DNA of 64,000 nucleotides from Doryteuthis pealeii (GCA_023376005.1 CM042157.1:85138314-85202313); one strand, 5' to 3'. Positions 49,389 to 58,196 are shown, numbered from the stretch's first letter. Program-made: numbers and translations. The notes: generated from the sequence alone by a model not told the origin.

Positions 49389-51729
49389 ACTTCCAACCTC
49401 TATTTATCTAACCCTCCTTATTTTTCCTTTTCTTCTCTCTTTATCTCGCTATTCCTCTCTTATTCCTTTTCTCTTCTATTTCTTTCTCTCTTACTCTTTT
49501 CTTCTTTCTTCTCCCACGTCTAAAAGCGACAGGGCTGGGTTTAGTGCCCAGTGCCTGAGGCGCCTCAAAAGAGAAATGCCGAAGAGATACACAGGCAACT
49601 GCATGAGCTTTGTGGTAATTTTCACCTTTAGTTGTTAAAATTCCTAGCATAAAATTGTGCGTGCGCATTATCTGAAATTAACTTAATTGTTATTAAGAAC
49701 ACATTTTATGATATTTTTGTGTTAAAACATGCAGTTGTATTGTTTTCGAAAAAGTTTCTAAGATTTGTTTATTTCGCACGGAGACTTTCAAAATAGCTAC
49801 CGGCTTAGTTCAAAGTGAAAGTCAAGGGAGGTTACTCTAATTGCCTTATCTGCTAGGAATTTAGACAACTAAAGGTGAAAATTACCAGCTTTGGTTTGTG
49901 CCTGGCTTCCCACATTAATCGGACTTTGAATTCAACAGACATGGTGGGATGTCAGTAAATGTTACATAATGTTACATAATTATTAAATACCTAATATTTA
50001 TGTGCAATAGTGTAGAAATCAAAATGGCTGCTATAAGTTGCAGCCCACAGCCTTGAAGGATTTGAGTGACAAGGCCTGACCTCAGTCCTAACCTTCCGGT
50101 GGATACCGTGAGAATCGGTGGAGAAGACGCTCTTCCGGTTTAGATTAGAAATAGATTTTAGTCAGTCGGCGAGAAAGGTGGTGAGTCGTGTTATACACGT
50201 TCCGACTCGATCTGCGCAAGTAGTCTGGTGGGGATTTCGATATAAAATGTGATCTAAGTAAATCGAAGTCTTGTGTTATTATCTAAAAACTAACAATGAC
50301 ACAGGGCTTCTGATAAAGAGAAATCGCCAATGAAAGACCAGACACGAAGTCCCCAAGATGAAGTCCAGACGAAGTCAAGATGTTAGAAGAGACCTAGAAG
50401 AACTTAAGATGTCAAAGACGCTAGAAGAACAGAAGAAGAAGAATAGTAGTAAGTAATGAGAAGGGTATACAACATACATTATTCTACATTTTTCCCTTCT
50501 TTCCCATAATATAACACCTGTGTACAGGGGGGGGGTCACTTACCTCAACTGCCTGTGGAAATTTAACAGGAGCAGCAAGGACGTAGACTGTGTCTGTCGG
50601 TATACCAGCAATTCCGCCTTGGTTCATAATTTCTACAATGAAAAGAGAGCATTCATTATTCTAAATATTTTTTCCTATGAACGTTCAGATGACCTAACGG
50701 TTAACGGCAAGGAGAATGGAAACGGTCAACCGAGTTCAAATTTTACTTAAGGAAAGGCATGAGACCACTTTCCTGGTTGAAATAGCAGGAATCCTGGAAC
50801 CCTTTAAACTTCCAGGATGTTCGATAATTTCACAGGGATCATTCCTTACTGTTGATACTATATATATATATATAATTTAATATACCAAACTTATTGGTAA
50901 ATCCTCGCGGTGAGAAAAAAACAGCAAATAGTTTGATTGTAAAAATATACTACCAAACATCAGTCGGGGAGAAAAAAAAATTGTAAAAAAGAAAAGACCA
51001 AGATAATAGTACCAACAAAAAGTAATCTATTGGTACAATATTTTGGCCAAAAGAAAAAACAATTTATATGCATATATATATATATAAGATATATATATAT
51101 TCATATAAAACCGCCAGGAGACTAAAGCTAATAAGTAAAAAGTGTTCAATACCTAAGTAGAGCAAATAATAAAAGCAAACAAAAAGTCAGATCTCAGCCT
51201 TGAAGAGCATTAAGCGAAACTTTTAGTAGGTTCGTCTGACTCATTAGATTTATATATATATATAACTCCCAAGAACCGCCCCTCACATATATATAAGAGC
51301 ATTCAAAAAGAACCCACCTCAAAGAAGTTTTTTTCACGGAACAGATGGACTTGCTACTACTAACACTCTCCTATACCCGGATTATAATAGCATGTCAAAC
51401 CCTCAACAAATTATTTCAATTTCTATAATTCTTTTATAATGCTCCCTAAAAACAATTTCTTCAAACAAGAAATCTTCTCCTGACGATGACCTAAGGTCGA
51501 AACTAGTTGAGAATAAATAACATATAAGAAATATTCCGGTTTGTCTTATCACTTTTTATTCATACTATATATATATATATATTATATATATATATATATA
51601 TATATGTAAAATTGAATTTGAATTGAATCCGACGATATGAGGAAGAATGAATAAAGTAAAGAAAGTACAGAAGTACAGAATTCATCCTTTATTATCCACT
51701 CTGTACTTTCTTTTCTTTATACATTCTTC

Positions 51730-51768
<39 letters not shown>

Positions 51769-52135
51769 CATTTTTACTTGAAGGCACTTACAATGCATGT
51801 ATCGCATAAAATTCGATACTTTTTCTTATAGAAAATGAACTTGACAAGTGTAATCCCGGCAAAGGATCGCCCGGTGTGTAGAATATCGTACAGACTGTTT
51901 CGACTTTATTAAGTCTCATCAGCAATATATACTAACGATTTCCCTCCGACAGAAATCGAAACCGGGACCTCAGCAGGCATAGTGAAACACTATATCGCCT
52001 TGGCCACAGTACACAGCTGACAATCCCAGCGAAATTAACCTTGTCAAATGATACTACACGCCTCTCCCATAATAGGTAAGGGGGCGTTTTTGAGAGAATA
52101 ATAACAACAAACAGACCGCATGCCCTTCGGCGAAT

Positions 52136-52181
<46 letters not shown>

Positions 52182-53039
52182 CCAACCCGTCCGCGCGAGC
52201 AGGATGTGACAAAGCCCAAATTCTTAAGCGGAGTTTAACAGGTTTGAATTCAAATTGGTTACCTAACAATGTTAAAGAGCCCAGTCTGCCCTACTATTTA
52301 GCTGGAGGTAGAATAGGTGGATACATACCTTTCCTAATAGTATTAGTGCAACGTGAAATGCAAACAGACTAGTCCAAGATTTGGACTCGCGTCGTCAAGT
52401 CCATTTCTTAATTTATAAGAAAATGCTAAGTCGCCATTTTTTTCGCGATCCCCCTCAAATGTGCAGAGCTAAAATCGACATAACTCCGCCAATTTGGGGA
52501 ATTAGAAGCTCAAATTTTGGAGATTGTCTAACTTTAACATAATCCACATGTGGACAAAATTTCAGAAAAATTGAAGATTTCAGAAAAATTTCAGAAAAAT
52601 TGAATTGGATGATTTTAAATGGAACTCCACATAATACAATGATAAAATATTAAATGACTCAAACACATCGGAACAAATCACTCAACAAACCCAAGTTAAA
52701 AACATATTCGAATAATATCATTAATCACTAAAGCAGACAACTTCTTGTTCTATTTGTCTGTATTTTGGCGACGAGGCCTGATGTGAATAATTTTGATTTT
52801 TCGGACCTCATCTTTATTATGGTATGTATAAACACAATGTTTCGGATGCTGTATCCCCCGGAACACCCAAGGAAGGCCCGAGGATACAGCGACCCTAACG
52901 TTGTGTTTATACATACCACAATGAAGATGAGGACAACAGTCCGAAAAATCAAAATTATTTAAATTCTGGTTTTGAATAATTGATTACCAACCAACGATTC
53001 CTAAAATTTATGGACTTCCTAAAATGCACACACTCACAA

Positions 53040-53072
<33 letters not shown>

Positions 53073-55527
53073 AACTGGGAAAGAAAGAAAGAAAGAAAGA
53101 AATATGAATTATATACTGGACCGGTTCCAAACTATTTTGTACCCTTAGCGTGGCTATCAAATTTCCCTGCCCCATATAGATATGAACAGGTTGAGATAGA
53201 TAGATAGATAGATAGACTCACCTGCAATGGCTTTAACCCCAGATTGCTTCTGCGCATGTGCCCAAAATGCTCTATTGCCTTGTGAATGAAGATAGCTGAC
53301 TTGTATGATGGGGCTTCCTGTGGGTAGCAATTCCCGTCCCCAAATTGATTTGAATGCCGACGCGAAGAAACAATAAAGACAGACCAGCATGAAGAGCAAG
53401 ACGACTATAATCTCGTAGGCCTCGTACGAAGGTACGGCTAATGTGTTGAGCAAGAAAGCCAAAGCGATCAATTCGAAGAGAAAGGTGACCAAAAACCAAG
53501 CTTTGCTTATAACTAGGGAGAGTCCAATAAGGAGAAGTCCAATGATCATATAAGTGATACTACCAACACCCATGGCCACCGAATTGTCCTGTGCCAGGGC
53601 GTCTAGACTGCGTGCCGTTCCCAAGATCAACCACATCGTGCTGAACACAACGAACGAACAGCTTTCAAAAGTCAACCCACGGGCAAAGCAGATGCAACCC
53701 ACCGTCATTTGTGCCACGCCACCTACGATGCTCACCCAGGGGAGAGTAAGGAGCGTAAAGTTGGCGGGGATCCAGAGAACGGAGAGCGAGGATACGGCAT
53801 TTACTGCGAAACCAATTGTGTCTAGATCGATGTATTTGGAGTATCCCATATCGGAGAAGTCGGCCGAAAAGAGACCGTCTTTGTCGGCTGCTGATTGGTC
53901 GGCTTTCTGATTACCATAGATACACCGAGTGCAACATGAGAGGCGTGTCTGTATGCATTGTCTAATCTGAGCTCGATCGAAAAGACGTCGGCCAAGAGGT
54001 AACTTGTAGCGCGTTGGTTTTAGTCGGCCTAGATGAGCGGCAAGTCCGTAGAGAGAAAAGAGAAAACACACCCACCCCATACCGCCAAGAAATCGACCCT
54101 GGACCCCATCGACGCAGATCGCAATAGTAAAAATCGACAGCAGGACATTCTGCAAGGAATGAAACACCTCTCGGGTGAGCGTCACAAAACTAGTAAGTAA
54201 AAATAAGATGACAAAAAAGATATTAACGGGTAATAGAGGAAGGTTATAGGTGCCTGAGAAGTGATTCAGCCCAAGATTAAAAGCGACGGCCGACCAGAAA
54301 ATTCCGTAAAGAGTAAAGAAACTTCCACAGTAAGGGTCCTTGCGTCGGATTGCGACGACGCCGGAGACGGTTTGGAAAATTCCGGCTGATCCGACCCACA
54401 TGAATCCATTGCTCGCAACGGTAGTGGCGCCGGTCACGTGACTCGCAAACACTGCAAACGCGACGACGTCCATTGCGTAGCCGACCGCCATGTAATCGTT
54501 TGAATTGTCATTGTCCGTTGGGAGACGTTTTGCCGCTTTCTGATAATCCTTACCCCTCAGCTTATCGACCAGCATCTTGGCCGACATGTAAATGACCATC
54601 GCCCCCAGCAGAAGATAATAAGCACCGACGCTCATTCGGACTTGACGCCATAGAGCGGCGATCTCGAAGATGCAGCAAAGAAAGAAACCGAGAGAAAGAA
54701 CTGCGGTGAAAGAATTTTGGTGTTGGATGCAGCTGAAGCCGAAGATGAGGAAGATGAAGAAGAAAGCACCGTAGCCTGGGAAAAGAGCCTCCGAGGGAGA
54801 GGAAAATGTGGCCGGTAAACCAAACAGAAATGCGTTGGAACCGGGAATATCCCTTGTTACATAGAATGTGCCAAGAGCACCCCACATTGCGGACAGACAC
54901 ACAAGAAAAGCCCGCAGGAAAGGGTCGTCGACATCTCCGGATGTAAAACCTGGAAATATAAAATTGTAACGATAGAAACGAAGAAATATTCAGTGATTTC
55001 TACGATATTCACTCATGAATTATTATTATTATTATTATTATTTACTCCTTTTGAGTTTTCACATCAGCATCAGCTGATGGTCCCTCACTTTTTATAAATC
55101 CACCAGTTGAGTAGTAGTACTCATATTCCTCTTAAGAGACTTCGCACGAACTTACGATAACGTAAACAAATATGGCTATTTTCAGCCGACAATATTTGGG
55201 AGAATATAAGTACTACTACTACCTAAACAAAGCGATGAAAAACTGCGAGGTCCGTTTGGTGTAGGGGTAAGAGGCTTGCTTGTCGATCCGACATACAGGT
55301 TTCAAATCACACACGAGGTGATCTTCGTATCTATAGCACTGCTGATGAGGCCTAATAGGCTGAAATGTACATACAGAGATTGATTTTTCTCGATTTGTTT
55401 AGCCTTACATTTAAGTAGTTAAATCCCGCATAATTAATTATTAATGAATTAAGTTTCAAAAAAATTAGGTTTGACTTCAATTAAGCACATATTCTCCCAA
55501 ATATTGTCGGCTGAAAATAGCCATATT

Positions 55528-55590
<63 letters not shown>

Positions 55591-56082
55591 CTTGACATTG
55601 AATAACCTATAAAGGTAGACAAGCTACTAAACTAAACAAACAACCAATTCTATGTTTCTTGAATCAAAATCTTAGACCGATCTTTTTTCTTTTCTTTTAT
55701 ACAAGTTTTGTTGAACTGTACAGACAATTCTTGTCGGACAAAAAAATCACTACTGCATCGCTCGCTCGAACCACTACCATTCCTACAACCTCCCACTACC
55801 AATGGTTATTACCTCCCACTTCTAATTCCTTGCTACTACTCGTTCTCGTTAAAAACGAGACACGAAACCATACCATCGTTTCCTACCTGATGATGGCAAA
55901 CTGTATTGCCGAAAGCGCTCGTTTTGAAACCTTTGGTGGACTGTTACACCAGTTATACCCCAACACCAAAAAGATGGCCCGAAAATTAGAAAGGGTCAAC
56001 CAAAAACTTGTCCGACAAGAATTGTCTGTACAGTTCAACAAAACTTGTATAAAAGAAAAAATGCAGCCAAAATACACTTATA

Positions 56083-56116
<34 letters not shown>

Positions 56117-57057
56117 CTAGCAAATATATGCACCCTCCGGGTGGAAGTATTTAAGTTTTAATGTAATAGAATATATTAAATTAGAAAGGCTAATGAAACT
56201 AAATAAGAATGCAGATAAAATGATTTGAAACAGAGGGGTGTATAATCGAAAAATAGAACAACTGAAACTTACACTTCTATCACTCTCGTCTTTCATTACT
56301 AAATTTTCTAATTTAATAACTTAGTTAAAATAGGAAGTAAAGAATAAAATCAGAATTATTTCTTTTCGTTAATCGATTTCTTTTAAGATTTATTGAAGAG
56401 ATTTTGGATCATATTCATTAAGATAAAACCATACGATTAAAAATCAATAATACTAAGCACATATTTATTAAAATCAAATTTTTAATTTCTATATGCAAAT
56501 AAGCCTTCCTGTTCACACTGTAAACTGCTATTTTAGTGTATATATAAATACAATTGTATATTATCCATTTGTAGATATGATTAACAGTATTAATAATGTA
56601 AAACAATTTTATAAGAAATTGAGGTTTAAATAAAAATAAAATCATGGAGAATGTGACGTAAATAACAAAGGGAATTGTGACTTGAGTAGTGATATAGTTT
56701 CGGTTACAGACAGAAAAGCAAACAATCTCCATTATAATAAGATATATATATATATATATATAACTTGACATTGAATAACCTATAAAGGTAGACAAGCTAT
56801 TAAACTAAACAACCAATCAATTCTATGTTTCTTGAATCAAAATCTAAGACCAATCTTTTTTTTTCTTTCTTTCAATACTTACCCAACAACAAACCGCATC
56901 CGGATAAAAAGAGAAAAGCGATTCCATAGTTGAAGTTCTCAACATCAAACTGTCCAATTGTTGGAGTAAAGTTGTAGATACAGAGAATCACAAAGGCCAA
57001 GAAAGTTATGTAAAGTGTGGCCACAGTAGCCGAAGTAGCTCGAATACCCCTTTCCAT
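39899..57057 (-). CDS. Six-exon gene: polytopic membrane protein fused to a YrdC-like domain
   Basis: Coding exons at 57057-56883, 54949-53222, 50632-50544, 46139-45983, 45424-45219 and 41278-39899 total 3735 nt, exactly 1245 codons with a TGA stop. Every junction has AG/GT sites in matching phase. Residues about 8-600 are mostly hydrophobic segments. About 625-835 match the YrdC/Sua5 (threonylcarbamoyl-AMP synthase) fold, with GIPTDTVYVLAA (644-655), DRPMSMWIS (674-682), TTSANPTGEAD (760-770) and STVVDC (801-806). The remainder to 1244 is low-complexity and ends Pro-rich. YrdC enzymes make the threonylcarbamoyl group of tRNA t6A, or bind ATP and RNA; a membrane fusion points to a different or tethered role. 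The membrane part resembles GPR1/FUN34/YaaH acetate transporters. Fold assignments come from motif recognition, and the function of the whole protein is unknown. Single-gene identity is strongly supported by phase. Confidence 0.85.
42492..42696 (+). mobile_element. SINE-A, 5'-truncated
   Basis: Same truncation point as 28191. (CT)n, (TA)n and (GT)n follow at 42710-42785 and (CT)n at 42931-42982. Confidence 0.8.
43105..43336 (-). mobile_element. SINE-A copy
   Basis: Minus, with a 15-bp internal deletion in the body. Head ends accgactgagctaacttg. Confidence 0.8.
43366..43620. repeat. Two diverged hairpin units in tandem
   Basis: ttacggcatatcaacccttt and again ttacggcatatcaacccatt, about 135 bp apart, each with a downstream complementary tcatttaa-taccg arm. 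Confidence 0.65.
43620..43870 (+). repeat. 270-bp dispersed repeat, copy 1
   Basis: cgctcctacatttggggcgc, cccaatgaacc inverse, ctgaccctatcagagatgat. Inverse copy at 58640-58900. It ends at an inverted cgcgcatctgattggct / accaatcaaatgc. Confidence 0.7.
43871..44454. other. No gene recognised
   Basis: Intron 5 sequence with one diverged hairpin unit (about 43928) and T-rich unique sequence. Confidence 0.45.
44455..45015 (+). repeat. Dispersed repeat R560, longest copy
   Basis: Starts with a hairpin unit (acggcatatcaacttcagtg) and ends ctctgcagaggtgcagtcgg. Lies 200 bp 3' of exon 5 in intron 5. Confidence 0.8.
45219..45424 (-). CDS. Coding exon 5: YrdC core with SAN motif
   Basis: The 206-nt exon has acceptor ttctaag (first exon base 45424) and donor AAT|gtaaga (last base 45219), ending in phase 0. 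It encodes residues 717-785. Visible motifs are KYVGRPDSIAVRMPDN, the YrdC vRxPd strand, and GPVATTSANPTGEADTTHHL, the SANxSG-type loop that contacts ATP in Sua5/YrdC. This is the most family-diagnostic exon of the gene. Confidence 0.88.
45680..45905. repeat. (TA)n-bounded palindrome
   Basis: gggagattatgtgcttaatt and its complement (45781-45878) around a TTAATTAA-type centre, with (TA)n on both sides. Related in sequence to the right part of 55440-55500. Confidence 0.8.
45983..46139 (-). CDS. Coding exon 4: YrdC middle segment
   Basis: The 157-nt exon encodes residues 665-716, including LAEDRPMSMWISNVNQL and DFMNAVWPSTISCVVSKG, which match the YrdC segment before the SAN motif (WPGPxT-like WPSTIS). 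There are two tandem AGs at the acceptor (cag-ag|AGC). The second, giving first base 46139, keeps frame with exon 3; the first would shift it. The donor is AAAG|gtcagt, phase 1. The KxR position of canonical YrdC reads K669-K670-L671. The sequence upstream of the acceptor is an open intron frame, not coding. Confidence 0.82.
46155..46735. repeat. Foldback enclosing SINE-A and a telomere-like tract
   Basis: cttgactgataaattattta (about 46204) and its complement at 46583 and 46686. Between them lie a SINE-A and ctaaccctaaccctaaccc (46530-46555). Confidence 0.7.
46241..46488 (-). mobile_element. SINE-A with an 11-bp target-site duplication
   Basis: Perfect TTTCCCATTAA on both sides (46230-46240, 46489-46499). 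Complete head, body and tail; evidence of retroposition. Confidence 0.9.
46900..48320. other. AT-rich intron containing a 680-bp foldback
   Basis: Within intron 3, segments 47207-47303 and 47790-47886 are imperfect inverted repeats of about 100 bp (for example tcaggaaattatcggatttt against aaaatcggataattacctga). It may be a MITE; no termini or target duplication could be fixed. The rest is plain AT-rich sequence. Confidence 0.5.
48719..49145. repeat. Foldback with telomere-like interior
   Basis: Arms gagttccgtcccgacctcct ... ctacggacttcaatcgta are inverted at 49025-49145. The interior has aggttagggtttagggtta and gtttagggttggggttggg. A 5-bp slip breaks one arm. (CT)n follows at 49177-49235. 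Confidence 0.75.
49614..49888. mobile_element. MITE with 35-bp inverted ends
   Basis: Ends GGTAATTTTCACCTTTAGTT and AACTAAAGGTGAAAATTACC, flanked by AGCTTTGT/AGCTTTGG (8 bp, one mismatch), so possibly hAT-like. Relatives at 60052-60287 and 7140-7335. Confidence 0.78.
49970..50474 (+). mobile_element. Solo LTR (family L1), intron 2-3 region
   Basis: TGTTACATAATTATTAAATA ... GGGTATACAACA. No clear target duplication. Lies about 70 bp 3' of exon 3, in intron 3. Confidence 0.7.
50544..50632 (-). CDS. Coding exon 3: start of the YrdC domain
   Basis: This 89-nt exon has acceptor tcattgtag (50633-50641) and donor GAG|gtaagt (last base 50544). It takes two bases to complete the phase-1 codon, then reads 29 codons to residue 664. 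It encodes GGIAGIPTDTVYVLAA, the diagnostic nucleotide-binding strand of YrdC/Sua5 proteins. The usual Gly after PTDTVY is Val here. The exon is too short to appear in a simple ORF listing and was found from phase and motif. Confidence 0.85.
51290..51600 (+). mobile_element. Hammerhead-bearing element next to (TA)n
   Basis: Unique-looking sequence ending in (TA)n and carrying the motif below. No tRNA-like head seen. Confidence 0.5.
51473..51515 (+). ncRNA. Hammerhead ribozyme, type I, intact core
   Basis: CTGACGA (51480-51486), stem II GACC/GGTC with TAA loop, GAAA (51499-51502), palindromic ACTAGT stem III, cleavage triplet GUU, stem I TTCTC/GAGAA. Antisense to the gene (intron 2). Confidence 0.82.
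51605..51770. repeat. Foldback between (TA)n tracts
   Basis: tatgaggaagaatg and complement cattcttcctcata (about 51637 and 51720) with gaaagtacag inverse inside. Confidence 0.75.
51860..52045 (-). mobile_element. tRNA-hammerhead SINE, sense to the gene
   Basis: Minus strand: A-box-like tggccaaggcgatatagtg, B-box-like GGTTTCGATTTC (about 51965), then the hammerhead about 35 bp on. A tRNA-Ser/Leu-like head is plausible. Confidence 0.7.
51881..51930 (-). ncRNA. Hammerhead ribozyme, type I, intact core
   Basis: CTGATGA (51922-51916), stem II GACTT/AAGTC, GAAA (51901-51898), stem III ACAG-T-CTGT, cleavage triplet GUA, stem I ATATTG/CGATAT. Same strand as the gene, in intron 2. Confidence 0.85.
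52185..52412 (-). mobile_element. SINE-B copy
   Basis: Tail accaacccgtccgcgcgagc through body tacctttcctaatagtatta to head ggactcgcgtcgtcaagtcc; next to (TA)n at 52138-52179. Confidence 0.75.
52785..52965. repeat. Foldback of about 180 bp
   Basis: Arms of about 70 bp: ttgatttttcggacctcatc and its complement with an 11-bp insertion; inner ggatacag/ctgtatcc pair. Confidence 0.82.
53222..54949 (-). CDS. Coding exon 2: multi-pass membrane domain
   Basis: The acceptor is tttccag at 54950-54956 and the donor is GCAG|gtgagt (last base 53222). The 1728-nt open frame encodes residues 59-634. Many hydrophobic stretches imply roughly 15 membrane helices. Two stretches look like repeats of one unit: GSAGIFQTVSGVVAIRRKDP at 245-264 and SIVGGVAQMTVGCICFARG at 465-483. 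Each is followed by a Gly/aromatic span ending in W, as in GPR1/FUN34/YaaH acetate-transporter proteins. A hydrophilic linker with paired Cys (about 364-434) separates the repeats. The last residues (SGVKAIA) begin the YrdC-like domain. The homology is by eye; a channel or an unrelated multi-pass fold cannot be excluded. Confidence 0.85.
55020..55115 (-). mobile_element. R2-like LINE 3' stub
   Basis: Only the last 90 bp (actccttttgagttttcaca) and (AAT)n tail (55020-55041). Confidence 0.65.
55166..55530 (+). mobile_element. tRNA-hammerhead element inside a perfect 42-bp inverted repeat
   Basis: 55166-55207 and 55489-55530 are exact complements (aatatggctattttcagccg and onward). Inside: A-box-like tggtgtaggggtaag, B-box-like GGTTTCAAATC (55299-55309) and a hammerhead. 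(TA)n adjoins. Confidence 0.8.
55336..55380 (+). ncRNA. Hammerhead ribozyme, type I, intact core
   Basis: CTGATGA (55342-55348), stem II GCCT/AGGC, GAAA (55362-55365), palindromic ATGTACAT stem III, UA site, stem I CTG/CAG extended imperfectly. Weaker stem I than the others. Confidence 0.75.
55585..55690. repeat. Direct repeat of 56760-56868
   Basis: aacttgacattgaataacct ... aatcttagaccgatc recurs next to the exon 1 donor, with (TA)n before each; it brackets a block of insertions. Confidence 0.8.
55691..56058 (+). mobile_element. Hammerhead element inside a perfect 50-bp inverted repeat
   Basis: 55691-55740 and 56009-56058 are exact complements (acaagttttgttgaactgta and onward). The 270-bp interior carries a hammerhead. 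(TA)n follows. No protein frame of note. Confidence 0.82.
55878..55930 (+). ncRNA. Hammerhead ribozyme, type I, with internal-loop stem I
   Basis: CTGATGA (55887-55893), stem II GGCAA/TTGCC, GAAA (55911-55914), palindromic AGCGCT stem III, UC site, stem I AC/GT then an internal loop and GTTTC/GAAAC. The internal loop in stem I suits the loop-loop contacts of natural fast hammerheads. Confidence 0.85.
56118..56742 (-). mobile_element. Non-autonomous Helitron, 625 bp
   Basis: Minus strand starts TCTTATTATAATGGAGATTG and ends in hairpin CACCCGGAGGGTG, then CATATATTTGCTAG; inserted at AT in (TA)n. Homologous to 61548-62156. Confidence 0.85.
56883..57057 (-). CDS. Coding exon 1 (start codon, first membrane segments)
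   Basis: The ATG is at 57057-57055, giving MERGIRATSATVATL. It is the first in-frame ATG, because the frame upstream holds only a GTG. Residues 8-30 and 44-58 are hydrophobic, probably two membrane spans. The exon ends in a strong donor (GG|gtaagt, last exon base 56883) in phase 1. The likely transcribed exon starts at 57163, after a polypyrimidine tract and CAG at 57164-57166, leaving a 5' UTR of about 106 nt. The following intron carries foldback and Helitron insertions. Confidence 0.82.
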
Positions 57058-57242
57058 TTTACATTTTACTTTTCTCTCCTCTTCTCTTCTTTCCACTCGC
57101 AGGGGGTCAGGCAGGAATAGGGTTCTCCAAAATGTCTACAGGTGAGGGACAATCAATCAATACCTGAAAAAACAAAAAGCAAGGTGAACTAATTAGCAAC
57201 TAACTTCTTGGCTGAAGCATTGTTAGCTATTATAACCAACGT

Positions 57243-57460
57243 ATAGTCGTCGGGGCGGCCTAAAGTCGGTATCAGTCAGTCAGCGTATGAGTAGCACAGG
57301 GATCTGTGCGGTAAAGTGAGGAGCTGATGGTAGGTGTGGCGCTCCACCTCAGATGCTAAAATAATCTCCTTGGTCTAGAGCTAGTGAAAAGGGGATAGAC
57401 TCCCTCGCTGTCTGGCTGATACCGACATTAGGCCGCCCCGACGACTTTACTTTACCACTA
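57243..57460 (+). mobile_element. SINE-A rearranged: tail joined to body head-to-head
   Basis: Begins with an inverted tail (gtcgtcggggcggcctaaag) then runs into a plus-strand body and tail, so both ends are complementary. No tRNA-like head. Confidence 0.78.
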
Positions 57461-57780
57461 AGAGAAGATAATCAAATAGTCACTTATTCTACCAATGATC
57501 TGGGCGTCCCATCGTCGTGTAATCATTAGCAAGCTAGTCTCGCAGATCCATTACAACAACTGAATAGCGAGTTCGATCCTGTTAGGATGCCTCATATTTG
57601 CGACCTTTTGTCACATCTTACCCATGGCGAAACGGGTTGGGTAAATACCTCCTATCCACAGTGAATGGGTTGATCAAATAGTTACTCTGTCTATGATCAG
57701 TGTAGTATCTGTGTGCTCCATCTAATTAAGTATTTCCAAGTTTATTCGACTGACTTCTGATTTAGGTCGGAAAATTAACA
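57461..57780. other. Possible diverged tRNA-like repeat
   Basis: gcgagttcgatcctgttagg around 57575 resembles a B-box region; otherwise nothing recognised. Confidence 0.35.
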
Positions 57781-57782
57781 CG

Positions 57783-58196
57783 GAAAGTTTATTGGTGGTC
57801 CCCAATGACAGTTCAACTACAGTCTATGAATTAACATTTTGCAAATTGGGTTACGGTTTTAGGGGATTAAGGTTGTTTTTAATTACGTATTGATTAAAAA
57901 AATAAACAAAAAAAACCCAAATTACTGTACATTTAATTAACCATTGAAATTAATTATTGAATCTATTATTGAGACAGTTGTTTGTGTTAGTATTGCAATG
58001 TATAATTTCAATTAACTTAGTTTAAAAAAATATTTTTCAACATTAAATGTATAGTAATTTGGGTTTTTTGTGGTTTATTTTTTTTAAGCAATACGTAATT
58101 AAAAACAACCTTAATCCCCTAAAACCGTAACCCAATTCGCAAAATGTTAATTCATAGACTGTAGTTAAACTGTCATTGGTACCACCAAAAAACTTT
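57783..58196. repeat. 410-bp foldback with 150-bp arms
   Basis: acagtctatgaattaacatt / ggttacggttttaggggatt and their complements (57785-57935, 58040-58195); AT-rich centre. MITE-like; no clear duplication. Confidence 0.82.

Noticed and set aside
52745..52962. Foldback at 52.8 kb as a hammerhead element
   Set aside because: CGAAAC-like text occurs, but no CUGANGA box or UH site can be placed.
54562..54900. Alternative frames inside exon 2
   Set aside because: Shadows of the real frame, whose splice phase and membrane pattern are consistent.
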